This document shows, in pieces, positions 54,887 through 64,000 of a stretch of DNA of 64,000 nucleotides. The notes under the pieces are model-generated. The model was not told where the DNA came from. It did not search any database and was given only the letters and a program-made list of their open reading frames with translations. Source of the DNA: Hymenopus coronatus (taxonomy: Eukaryota; Arthropoda; Insecta; Mantodea; Hymenopodidae). The translations under genes and the position numbers were made by a program. The DNA is taken from assembly GCA_030762935.1 (NCBI GenBank), contig CM060887.1, positions 8,548,501 to 8,612,500 on the forward strand. Direction: 5' to 3'. The stretch's first letter is position 1. The number at the start of each line of letters is the position of its first letter.

Positions 54887-56265
54887 TCTGATGTGTTTCC
54901 TTCATGACTTTCTCAGCAGCTCTGTAACAAATTACAAATTACTTTTTACTTTATGCTAATCAGTAAAAAAATAGCAGAAACAGTCTTATTACTTGCTTCC
55001 TTGTAAGTAGAAGCGAAATAAGGGACTACCATAGGTTAAAGTGATAGTCAAAAGCTGGTTGCTATGTGACTGAAGTTCCTTTGTTTGTATGGACAGGAGT
55101 TGACAAATTCCTGTATGAGAAATGTAAAAGTTTTTCAAAACTGAAACTAAAAACAAGGAATATCTAAAGAAGATCAAGATCAACTCCACGAAAAATGTAT
55201 ATTACATAAATTGTGTGTTTTAACGTGCTCTACATTTTTTGTGTGATAAGTTTCTGTCCATCTCTTACGGTTTAGCAGTTATGCAAAATTCCGTAAAATT
55301 CATTCAGAATAAAGTAGTCTTCAGAGGATATTCCCAGAAAATTTATAGTATTTTTTTTTTAAATTACAACTAAGCGAAAGCTTATCTAGTAATATTTCCT
55401 TCATAAATAAGTTCGCAATGTATAGGCGAGTCTTCCACTGAAGGCCCCCACTAATTCTTGCGGTCACACATTAAGTCATTTGGCTTGATTCTTTTCAATC
55501 TTCTAACTTCACACTTACTAAGCACATTCAACATCTCTTTGTTTCCATGGTGCTGCACTCTTATATGATGTTTCCTTGCTGTATTTTTTATTTCTTCTGT
55601 AACTGTGTCGATCTTGAGATCTCTGTGTATCTGATCATTGCGCACATATCAAGGTGCATTAACTATTGTTCTTAGAGCTTTATTTTGAAATGTCTGTATA
55701 TGTTTTATATTAGTCAATTTAGAACAGCCCCAAAGCTGTATCCCATAGGTCCAAACTGGCTTTAACACCTGCTTGTATATTAATAGCTTATTATATATGT
55801 CAAGTTCAGAATTTCTCCCAATAAGCCAGTAAAGTTTCTTGTATTTGATATTTAACTCTTTTCTTTTAGTTTCTATATGCTTTCTCCAATTTAGTTTTGC
55901 ATCTAGTATCATTCCTAGGTACTTCACTGATTGAACTTGAGGAATAGTTTGATTATTTATTTCTATCGGTAGTATCTTAGTTTTCTTATTCGTAAAGTTG
56001 AAAATTCATAATATACATTTTATTTCGCATGTAAATATCTTTAATATACGACATTTTAATCAAAGTCGTTAGAGGCATTTTTGAGAAAAACAATAGTTAC
56101 TGAACTTAAATATCAAGTTTGGTATTTAACGACCTTTTCGTTTTTGAGCTCTGCTGTCCACAGAGACACATTCACACTTACAAACATACGCTGACCTTTT
56201 TCCAAAAATATATTTCTGTACACAGGGGACCCTAAAAGGTGTATTTCCGATGAAATCTCGCATTA
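54887..56265 (-). repeat. Family A copy split by a Jockey-like LINE
   Basis: Part one (54887-55343) runs from TCTGATGTGTTTCC to TTCCCAGAAAATT. Part two (56000-56265) resumes GAAAATTCATAATATACATT and stops before the palindrome. Confidence 0.85.
55344..55999 (-). pseudogene. 5'-truncated Jockey-like LINE, reverse-transcriptase C-terminus
   Basis: The minus strand reads NFTNKKTKILPIEIN, VKYLGMILDAKLNWRKHI, a KYKKLYWLIGRNS-type helix, KPVWTYGIQLWGCSK and NKALRTIVNAP. An in-frame TGA stands where Trp is expected, followed by YVRNDQIHRDLKI and a basic tail (CEVRRLKRIKPNDL). This is the thumb and post-RT region of Jockey-clade ORF2. A poly(T) at 55351-55360 is the poly(A) tail on the sense strand. 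GAAAATT at 55337-55343 and 56000-56006 frames the insert as a short target duplication. The 5' RT catalytic part is missing, so it was dead on arrival. Confidence 0.88.
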
Positions 56266-56269
56266 AGTT

Positions 56270-56488
56270 GGGCGTCTTCATGGGTACGACACTAAGATTT
56301 TTAAGAGCATTTCTTCTTCCCCAACTACCCTTTACATGAAACGTTTTTGGAGCATTTAGAGTTACTAAAATTGGCTCTAACGATTTTTGTTAAAATGTAT
56401 ATCTTTAAGATATTTCGTGACAAACGAAATGTATACCTTGGAAATAGGTTCTGAAGATATCGCAGGACGTAAGAAATAGGAAAAACCT
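56270..56488 (+). repeat. Family A core fragment
   Basis: ATGGGTACGACACTAAG, CTACCCTTTACATG and TTTTGTTAAAATG landmarks; both ends missing. Confidence 0.72.
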
Positions 56489-57185
56489 GATTGTTACACT
56501 CACGTGACTTTCCTTAGCCACAAACTTCTTACAAAACATTACACTCTGCTAATCAATATAAACATTAGCCTAGTGCATGTATTACTTAGTTCCTTATAAG
56601 TAATAGAGAACTAAGGGAATGCACTAGGCTAAAGTGATAGTCAAATGCTTCAAAAGATATCATTATGCGATTGGCATTGCAAATTGCTTCTTTGCTTGGC
56701 CAGGAGTAGAACAAAAGAAAAACACACACTTCCTGTTGAGAAAAGTATAAGTACTTCACTATTGAAACCAATAACAAAGAATATCTCGGAAACGGTTACC
56801 TCCACAACAAAAATGTAAAGGACATAAATTGTGTGTTTTGACAAGATCTACATTTTTTTTTTGTAAAGTGAGGAGTTTTTGGTCTATCTCTTATGCTTTA
56901 GCATTTAAGCAAAACTCATCCAGAATAAAGTAGTCTTCAGAGGCTATTCCCTGTAAATTCAAGATATACATTTTATTTGTCATGTAAATATGTTTATCAT
57001 ACCGTGTTTTAATCAAAATAGTTATAGCCATATTTGAGAAATTGAAATTTTCTATGTAAAGGAAATCTCCGTGTCGCATGCCTGGAAAATATTAAACTTA
57101 AGTATTAAAGTTGCTATTTCAACGACTTTTCGTTTTGGAGTTAGCGAATTCACGGCATACACGGACCTTTTTCTAAAATACTTTT
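56489..57185 (-). repeat. Family A copy, subfamily 2, 5' hairpin lost
   Basis: CTGATTGTTACACTCACGTGAC start. GGAGTAGAACAAAAGAAAAA at 56703-56722 is the subfamily 2 marker. It ends at ACGGACCTTTTTCTAAAATAC. Confidence 0.83.
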
Positions 57186-57186
57186 T

Positions 57187-57903
57187 ACTTTTACTAGACG
57201 TCCTATGTACATAGTATATAGAGAATGTATTGTATTGCACGCAAAAATTCCATACCGAGATTTTGCCGGAAATATATGTTTTGGGTCCCGCTGAATCCAA
57301 AAAAAGTTTTGGCTCAAAAACGAAAGGACCTTTAAATACCAAGTTGGGTATCTTCCAAGGATGCGACACGAAGATTTAAAAAAAAAAAAAAAAATTCTCC
57401 CCATCCCAAACTTCCCTTTACATGGAAAAAAAATTCGAAAATTTTGATTTTCTCAAAAATTACTCCAACGATACGGGTTAAAATCTCTAATATTTAAGAT
57501 ATTTACATACCAATTAAAATGTATATCTTAACTTTTCAGGGAATAGTCTCTAATGACCTCTTTATTCTGGATGATTTTTATTGAATTTTGCATAACTGGT
57601 AAACCCTAAGAGATAGACAAAAACTTACTATACAAAAAATGTAGATCACAATAAAGCTAAACAATTATGTTATATCCTTTTTTTTTCGTGGAGTTGATCG
57701 TTTTTGAGATATTCCTTGTTATTGGTTTCAGCTTTAAAAATGTAAACTTTTCTTACACAGGAAATTGTCAACTCGTGTCCATACAAACAAAGGAACTTCA
57801 GTCACATAACAACCAGCTTTTGACGGTCACTTTAACCTATGCTACACCCTTATTTTGTTTCTACTTACAAGGAAGCAGTAATAAGACTATTTTTGCTAAT
57901 TTT
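57187..57903 (+). repeat. Family A copy, 3' end lost
   Basis: ACTTTTACTAGACGTCC start with CTATGTACATAG. The GT tract and adjoining segment are deleted near 57308. It stops at TTTTTGCTAATTTTT, where the next copy begins. Confidence 0.83.
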
Positions 57904-58692
57904 TACTTTCTCTATACGCACTATGTACATAGTGTATAGAGAAGGTATTGCACTCCACCAAAAAATTTGATATCGAGCTTTCACCGGTCCCATGTATCCA
58001 AAAAAGGTATTTTAAGAAAAAGGTCCGTGTGTGTGTCTGTCCGTGTGTTTGTGAACACGATAACTAAAAAACGAAAAGTCGGTAAAATACCTTACTTGGT
58101 ATTTAAGTTGAGTATCTTCCAGGGATACGACACGAAGACTTTGAGAAAAATCCCCCGACCCCAAACTACCCTTTACATGGAACTTTTTTCGACAATTTTG
58201 ATTTTCTAAAAAATGGCTAATGATTTTGTTTAAAGTATCGTATATTAAAGATATTTACCTGACAAACAAAATGTATATTTTTAATTTTCTGGGAATAGCC
58301 TCTGAAGACTCCTTTATTCTTAGTGAACTTTACGGAATTTTACATAACTGCTAAACCGTAAGAAATAGACAAAAACTTTCTGCACAAACAATATAGATCA
58401 CAATAAAACTACACAATTATGTTATATACGTTTTTTTTTTGGTTTTTTTTTTCGTGGAGTTGATCGTTTTTTAGATAACTTTTTATTGGTTCCAGCTTTG
58501 AAGAATATACATTTCTCATACGGGAATTGGTCAACTCATGTCCATACAAACAAAGGAACGTCAGTCACATAGCAACCAGCTTTTGACTATCACTTTAACC
58601 TATGGTACTCCCTTATTTCGTTTCTACTTACAAGGAAGCAGTAATAAGACAATTTTTGCCAATTTTGATTGATCAGCATGACATAAATAGGA
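57904..58692 (+). repeat. Family A copy, 3' hairpin lost
   Basis: ACTTTCTCTATACGC start inserted at the T-run of the previous copy. It runs to AGCATGACATAAATAGG and then diverges. Confidence 0.84.
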
Positions 58693-58694
58693 GA

Positions 58695-58770
58695 ATAAGT
58701 ATTTTAAATGCGGTGCAATCTCGACATGGATTTTTTGAGTTGAATGCAACACTTTTTCTAGCTACTATAT
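58695..58770 (-). repeat. Worn family A 5'-terminal fragment
   Basis: ATCTCGACATGGATTTTTTG, GTTGAATGCAACAC and TTTTTCTAGCTACTATATG correspond to the hairpin end in a degraded form. Confidence 0.55.
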
Positions 58771-59308
58771 GTGAAGAGTTTGAGCTGAGCCAAGCTGCTC
58801 AGGATGGATAGTGCCACATGTTTCCAATCAAGGGACGGCTACCGTTCTGTTCAGCCACCCACTCGACCTCACGACATAGTTTGTTGTTTCGGAATGTTGA
58901 AGTTAATCAACTTCTTTCGTTACACGCCCACATTCCTTCCTCTTGTTCTACTGCTTCTGCCCGCCCCTTTGCCACCACCGCGCACGTGTGTCTTTTTCTT
59001 CGTGGTCCCGTGGATAATGAGATCGCCTTGCGATTCTCAGAAATGTTGTGTTTTTCTTCATCTTGGAGGGTAAGTCCATCATCCTTATGCCTCTGGGCAC
59101 CTTCCTTGCTTCCTCCCTTTTACTTTCTTTTACATTTTTTTGGTCCATGTTCGTGAAATGTCCTTTCACCTGTAGCCTACTTTCATTCCCTTCGCTTGGG
59201 AAGTACTTGGTGATAAGGCTACCTCGAGTAACAAAAAACTCTGTTTTTACGGAAATTTCATTAAATCAATGAATAAATGTTTCATGAGAATAGTAAAATT
59301 TACAAAAA
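58771..59308. other. GC-richer unique region, no gene recognised
   Basis: About 540 bp with overlapping frames on both strands (89 and 112 aa plus, 73 aa minus), none with a recognised domain. The composition differs from the flanking repeats. Confidence 0.4.
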
Positions 59309-59309
59309 A

Positions 59310-59981
59310 ACTGATGTGTTCAGTTCACCTGACTTTCTCTACATCTCTGCAACAAATTATTGTTAAAAAGCTAATGCTCCTATTTACTTCATGCTAATCG
59401 AGAAAAAATTACCAGAAAGAGTCTTGTAACTTGCTTCCTTGTAAGTAGAAGCGAAATAAAGGACTACCATAGGCTAAAGTGATAGTCAAAAGCTGGTTGC
59501 TATGTGACTGAAGTTCCTTTGTTTGTATGGACAGGAGTTGACAAATTCCTGTATGAGAAAAGTAAGTTTTTGAAAGGTGAAACAAACGATCAACGCCACG
59601 AAAAATATGTATTTATCATACATTGTGTTTTAACGTCCTCTACATTTTTGTGCACTGAAGTTTTTGTCCATCTCTTAAGGTTTAGCAGTTATGCAAAACT
59701 CCCTAAAATTCATCCAGAATAAAGGTTCTTAAGAGGCTATTCCCAGAAAATTCAAGATATCCAGCTGATTTGTCAGGTAAATATATTTAATATACGATAT
59801 TTTAATCAAAATCGTTTGAGCCATTCTTGAAAAAATCAAAATTTTCGAAAAAAGTTCCATGTAAAGGGTAGTTTGCGGTGGGGGAATTTTTCTCAAAATC
59901 TTCATGTGACATCCCTGGAAGATATTAAACTTAAATAGAAAGTTTCGTATTTTACCGAATTTTCGTTTTTGAGCTATCGTG

Positions 59982-60044
<63 letters not shown>

Positions 60045-60326
60045 CCGCGCCGTGGCCGAGTGGTTAGACCACTCGCCTCTCACCTAGACGGCCCGGGTTC
60101 GATCCCAAGTGACCGTATGTGAGATTTGTGGTGGACAAAGCGGCGCAGGGGTGGGTTTTCTCCGTGTTCTCCGGTTTCCCCCGCCATCACATTCCACCGG
60201 GGCTCCATCTTCATGTATCGTCAGTGTCAACGCCTGCGGTGCCAGAGCAGTAAATGCGGGCGTTCAATACTTCCCCCCCCCCCAAAAAAAACACATACGG
60301 AGCTTTTACTGAAAATGTTTCTTCTT

Positions 60327-60358
<32 letters not shown>

Positions 60359-60470
60359 ATGGGAGCCTATTACATAGTATGTTTCCTGTGAAATCTTGTA
60401 TCGAATTTTTGGGTGGAATGCAATATTTTCTCTAAAAACTATGTACATATTACGTGTAGAGAAAGTAAAA
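59310..60470 (-). repeat. Family A copy split by a SINE
   Basis: Part one runs from CTGATGTGTTCAGTTCACC to a (CA)n tract (59985-60042). The SINE follows, then part two (about 60285-60470) with ACACATACGGAGC, a (CTT)n at 60318-60356, CTATGTACATATTACG and GTAGAGAAAGTAAAA. Confidence 0.85.
60043..60280 (+). mobile_element. tRNA-derived SINE, second family
   Basis: tRNA-like head with A-box TGGCCGAGTGGTTAG (60053-60067), CACTCGCCTCTCACC and intact B-box GGTTCGATCC (60096-60105). The body has GTGAGATTTGTGGTGGACAA, TTTCCCCCGCCATCACATTC and CCTGCGGTGCC, and the tail is GCGTTCAATACTTCC. Homologous in order to the minus-strand copy at 21299-21502, but with both Pol III boxes complete. It lies in the CA tract of a family A copy, so the target duplication is obscured. 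Confidence 0.86.
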
Positions 60471-60929
60471 AAAGCCTCATCATTCATCAGGTTAGATTGG
60501 AAGTTTAAGAAAGTGATTCACTTGTGAGCGCCTCGACCATCTTTGTTTTCGATATTTAGTTGTCAGAAGAATGCTTGAGTCTTTGTGTTCTCGTTTCTGG
60601 TTTGGAACATGAACCACTTTGAAGGTAAAAATTGTGAAGCCCGGCAGGGAAAATCGATTGGTTAGCATGAATGCATGATGTAACGCTTGCATATATATGC
60701 ACCTGTACAACAAACAACAAATGGTCATTACCCGTTGAGGGGAAAGAGGGGGGGGGGGTAAGCCGATTTGAACAGCGTGTGTACTCTGTTTCGAATATTA
60801 AATGTTTTTGTTCCAAAAAGCAACGTTAATTGTGTTCTTCCTGTTCGCGTTCCAGCCATTATTATTTAAGGCTTATACGGGGAGTCGAACACCAAACCCG
60901 AATGTAGTCCGCCTCTAAATACAAAAAAA
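60471..60929. other. Unique region, no gene seen
   Basis: A G11 run near 60750. Two overlapping minus frames (78 and 86 aa) have no recognised domain. Confidence 0.4.
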
Positions 60930-61756
60930 TCTGATGTGTTATATTCACGTGACTTTCTCTACAAATTGCTGTAACAAATTATTGTTAAAAAGCTTATGCT
61001 TCTATTTATTTCACGCTAATCGAAAAAAAAATTAGTATAAATAGTCTTATTACTTGCTTCCTTGAAGTAGAAGCGAAATAAGGGAGTACTATAGGTTAAA
61101 GTGACTGTCAAATGCTGGTTGCTATGTGACTGAAGTTCCTTTGTTTGTATGGACACGAGTTGACAAATTCCTGTATGAGAAAGGTGTATTTTTTAAAGCT
61201 GAATACAATAACAAGGGATATCTAAAAGCGATCAACTCCACGAAAAAACATGTTTTTTAACGTACTCTACATTTTTTGTATGGTAAGTTTTTGTCCATGT
61301 CTTGCGGTTTAACCGTTATGAAAAATTCTGCAAAGCTTAGTCAGAGTAAAGAGATTTTCAGCTATTCCCAAAAAAATTCAAGGTGTACATTTTATTTTTG
61401 AAAATGACTTTAATGTACGGTATATTAATCAAAAACGTTAGGGACATTTTTGAGAAAAACAAAATTTGCAACAATTTTTCCTGAAAAGGGTTGTTTGTGG
61501 TGGGGGGATTTTTATTGAAATGTTTGTGTCACATTCTTGAAAGTTTGGTCTTTAACGGTCTTTTCGTTTTTTAGCTATGCTGTCCACAGGCACACAAATA
61601 AAGCTACAGACACTCACGAACCTTTTTTTTTTGGATTCAGGGGATCCTAAAACATGTATTTCCGGTGAAATTTCGCAATCGAATTTTTGCATGGAATTAT
61701 ATATCTTATCTATCCACTATGTACATTATACATACGGGGCTAGAGAAAGTAAAAAA
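60930..61756 (-). repeat. Family A copy, 'GGGCTAGAG' terminal variant
   Basis: TCTGATGTGTTATATTCACG to CTATGTACATTATACATACGGGGCTAGAGAAAGTAAAA. It shares its terminal variant with 30675-31122. Confidence 0.86.
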
Positions 61757-62480
61757 TCTGTGATGTGTTCCATTCACGTGACTTTCTCTAATATCGAAAC
61801 AAATTATTATTGAAAAGCTTATTACTTGCTTCCTTGTAAGTAGAAGGGAAATATGGAATATACTAGACTAAAACAATAGTCAAAGACTTTAAAGGGTGTT
61901 TGAAATTGCATTGCCAGGAGTTAAATTCCCTTAAGAGAAAAGTCGAGTATCTTAAATTTGAAACCAATAACAGAATATCTAAAAAATCAACTCCACGAGA
62001 AAAATGTGACATAATTGTGTATTTTAACGAGATCTATATTTTTGGTGTTTTAAGGCTTCATTTACCCGTTACAACTTACTAGTTGTGCAAAATCGATCCA
62101 CAATAAACAGATCTTCACAGGCTATTCCCAAAAATTCAAGAAATACATCTTACTTGGAATGTAAATATCTATAATATACGATATTTTAATCAAAATCGTT
62201 AGCTATTTTCGAGACAATCAAAATTTTCGAAACTTTTTCCACATAAAGGATAATTTGTGGTGGGAGATTTTCTTGAAAATTTTCATGTTGTATCCTTGGA
62301 AGATATCAAATCTAAATACCAAGTTCGGTATTTACCGGTCGTTTACCTTTTAAGCTGTGCTGTGCACAGACTTACAGACACACGTTCATCTAAAAATGAT
62401 GTTTTCGGACTCGGGGGACCATATCTTTTCGGTGAAATCAAATATTTTGGTTGAATACAATACCTTGTCTATCCACCTAT
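61757..62480 (-). repeat. Family A copy, diverged, hairpin lost
   Basis: TCTGTGATGTGTTCC start directly after the previous copy. The core ends at CTTGTCTATCCACC. Confidence 0.8.
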
Positions 62481-62482
62481 AT

Positions 62483-62712
62483 GACATAACTTGTGCATTT
62501 TAACGAGATCTACATTTCTTGTATAGCAAGTTTTTGTCTATCTCTTACGGTTTAATCGGTAAGCAAAATTCTGCAAGATTCATCCAGAATAATGAGATTT
62601 TTAGAGGCTATTCCCAGAAAATTCAAATAGATCTACATTTTATTTATGATGTGAATATATTTTACATACAGTATTTTAATCAACTTACGTTAGACATTTT
62701 TAAGAAAATCAA
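62483..62712 (-). repeat. Family A core fragment
   Basis: TATGACATAACTTGTGC to AAGAAAATCAAAATTTT. It repeats core sequence already passed in the previous copy, so this is a separate piece. Confidence 0.75.
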
Positions 62713-63043
62713 AATTTTACTACACAAAAATGTAGATCTCGTCAAAACACACAATTTATGTTATATACGTTTTTTTCGTGGAGTTAACCATTTATTAGAT
62801 ATTCCTTGTTAGTTGTTTCAGATTTTAAATATTTAAACTTTTCTCACAGGGAAATTTGTAAACTCCTGGGTCTGCATAGAAACGGATTTCAACCACATGG
62901 TAACTAGCTTTTAAAGATTTACTAGCGTTTTAGTCTAATGTATTCAATTATTTTCTTTCTACTTACAAGGAAACAAACAATTAAGACAACTTGTGCTAAT
63001 GCTTATCTCGATTATCACAAACTATATGGTGATTTATATATAG
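62713..63043 (+). repeat. Family A 3' fragment, inverted
   Basis: CTACACAAAAATGTAGATC, ACACACAATTTATG and GTGGAGTTAACC to GCTTATCTCGATTATC; the 3' hairpin is missing. Confidence 0.75.
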
Positions 63044-63130
63044 CTGACACATTTCTTTCTTTAATTGTTTCAAAACGTGTTATGTTAGCGACGACTTATT
63101 ATACCTAAATTGTAGAGGAATTTTGGTAGA

Positions 63131-63570
63131 TTATTTACCTCTATAGCAAATGTTGAAAATGTCCTCCATCCTGCATAAGACACAACTCAACACGTCGTTC
63201 CATGTTACTGGTCAATCGTTGGAGGACTCTGTCGTCAATAGCTTGAATCTCCTTGTGATGTGCTTCAGATCGCCCAATGTCTGGGGACGTGTGGCGTATA
63301 CCGTGTCTTTTAAGTAACCCCATAGAAACAAGTCCGGTGATGTCAAATCCGGAGATCTCGGTGGCCACAGATAATTATCCGGTCGTCAAAGAAACTTGCA
63401 ATTAGGTTCATGGATTCATTTAATGTATGGAATGTAGCGCCATTCTGCTGAAAATATCCTTGACTCAGCTCTACATCGTCCAGTTGCTCAACAAACTCCA
63501 TGAAAATCAGTCGGTACTCTGCAGTGTTCACAGTCTGGTTAAACATCTGCGCATCTAGTGACAAGGAATC
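63131..63570 (-). pseudogene. DDE transposase C-terminal half, broken
   Basis: Minus strand: YRLIFMEFVEQLDDVELSQG, then YFQQNGATFHTLNESMNLIA and SFFDDR. After a frame change in the expected WPPRSPDL segment the sequence resumes with SPDIGRSEAHHKEI and ends TSNMERRVELCLMQDGGHFQ and HLL. This matches the C-terminal half of an insect Tc1/IS630-like transposase with QQDGATCHT and GGHFQHLL signatures. The catalytic Asp of QQDGA is Asn here, and the DDE spacing is disrupted by frameshift. The N-terminal DNA-binding part is not found to the right. Inactive. Confidence 0.82.
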
Positions 63571-63627
63571 AAAACTCCAAAACTTGGTGCTAAAATTGGG
63601 TCCTTGAATGGATTTCCAACGGAATAA

Positions 63628-63676
63628 TTAAAGAAAGATGCAGAGAAAGTCCTGTGGATGTAATATCAGATTTTTG
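63628..63676 (+). repeat. Family A 3'-terminal fragment
   Basis: GCAGAGAAAGTCCTGTGGAT and ATCAGATTTTT; followed by an inverted 5' part. Confidence 0.72.
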
Positions 63677-63805
63677 AGCAATGCTGTTGACACACACATG
63701 AAGCTTTTTTTCTAAAAATGGACCTCAAAAGACATTTCCAGTGAAATCTCGATAACGAATTTTTTGGGTGGGGTACAATGGACTATGTGCACACGGGCTA
63801 GTCTG
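63677..63805 (-). repeat. Family A 5' fragment
   Basis: GAGCAATGCTGTTGACACAC, AGTGAAATCTCGATAACG and TTTTTTGGGTGGGGTAC to GTGCACACGGGCTAG; degraded terminus. Confidence 0.7.
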
Positions 63806-64000
63806 CAATATCACTGGTCCACACGAAGTGTCTACACTGCCACTATTTGAATGACAGCATGTAAGCTGTCCACAGTTTTACCTGCAACACACTTGATATA
63901 TGACCTACAACAGGTTTTCTTCTTTACGGACAAGCTAACAGCTGATATCCGTTACGAGAATTGGATGTAATTGAAATACTGTATTAGTGTTCGGTTCATT
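63806..64000. other. Unique region at window end
   Basis: No feature recognised in the last ~195 bp. Confidence 0.4.

Noticed and set aside
60041..60110. Stand-alone tRNA gene (Ser/Leu-like)
   Set aside because: The same head plus body occurs at 21299-21502; SINE copy.

Overview
The window is repeat-dense, AT-rich eukaryotic DNA. Decayed mariner/Tc1-type transposases, a Jockey-like LINE end, tRNA-derived SINEs, long CA/GA microsatellites and the absence of any convincing host exon point to an arthropod, most likely an insect with a large repeat-rich genome such as a cockroach. The species is inferred, not proven. I found no intact host gene; every recognisable protein-coding trace is a broken transposable-element gene. 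|| The dominant component is one interspersed family, called 'family A' here. It is about 0.85-0.9 kb when complete, and about 60 full, truncated or nested copies lie on both strands. I call a copy '+' when it reads as follows: 5' end ACTTTCTCTAC, a ~30-nt palindrome around CTATGTACATAG, a segment containing CACCCAAAAATTCGATACC, a (GT)n tract of variable length, about 600 bp of AT-rich non-coding core, then a second inverted GTAGAGAAAGT, a small hairpin (ATGTG-loop-CACAT) and the 3' end CAGA. Copies are nearly always flanked by oligo-T on both sides. The asymmetric inverted repeat, the short 3' hairpin, the internal microsatellite and the T-tract target fit non-autonomous Helentron-type rolling-circle elements (HINE/DINE-like). 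That assignment is an inference from the ends; no Rep/helicase gene is present here. || Layout. 1-3.1 kb: family A copies. 3.56-4.5 kb: a foldback element with ~400-bp inverted arms. 4.6-5.0 kb: a mariner relic. 5.2-12.8 kb: stacked family A copies. 13.1-14.8 kb: a 1.7-kb insertion carrying a mariner N-terminus. 15.4-22.8 kb: family A with one SINE framed by a 13-bp target duplication, one clean nested insertion and a second SINE family. 22.8-25.9 kb: mostly low-repeat DNA with a decayed long-TIR transposon. 26-27.5 kb: a head-to-head inverted pair. 27.7-28.0 kb: a 62-bp tandem repeat. 28.3-35.3 kb: family A with duplicated flanking pieces. 35.3-36.0 kb: an internally deleted mariner. 36.3-38.3 kb: a ~180-200-bp tandem satellite that looks derived from family A. 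38.7-45.3 kb: family A with a tandem duplication, a second nested insertion and a 0.5-kb CA/GACA tract. 45.5-48.8 kb: a 3.3-kb minisatellite (42-bp units, then GA-rich ~55-75-bp units). 49.5-52.6 kb: a second deleted mariner and two mariner pseudogenes. 53-63 kb: family A, a 5'-truncated Jockey-like LINE and a tRNA-SINE. 63.1-63.6 kb: a broken DDE transposase. || No operon-like or pathway relationship between genes can be described. What can be read is a transposition and duplication history: family A inserts into itself, serves as a landing site for SINE and LINE copies, and has apparently driven local duplication of its flanks and formation of a satellite.
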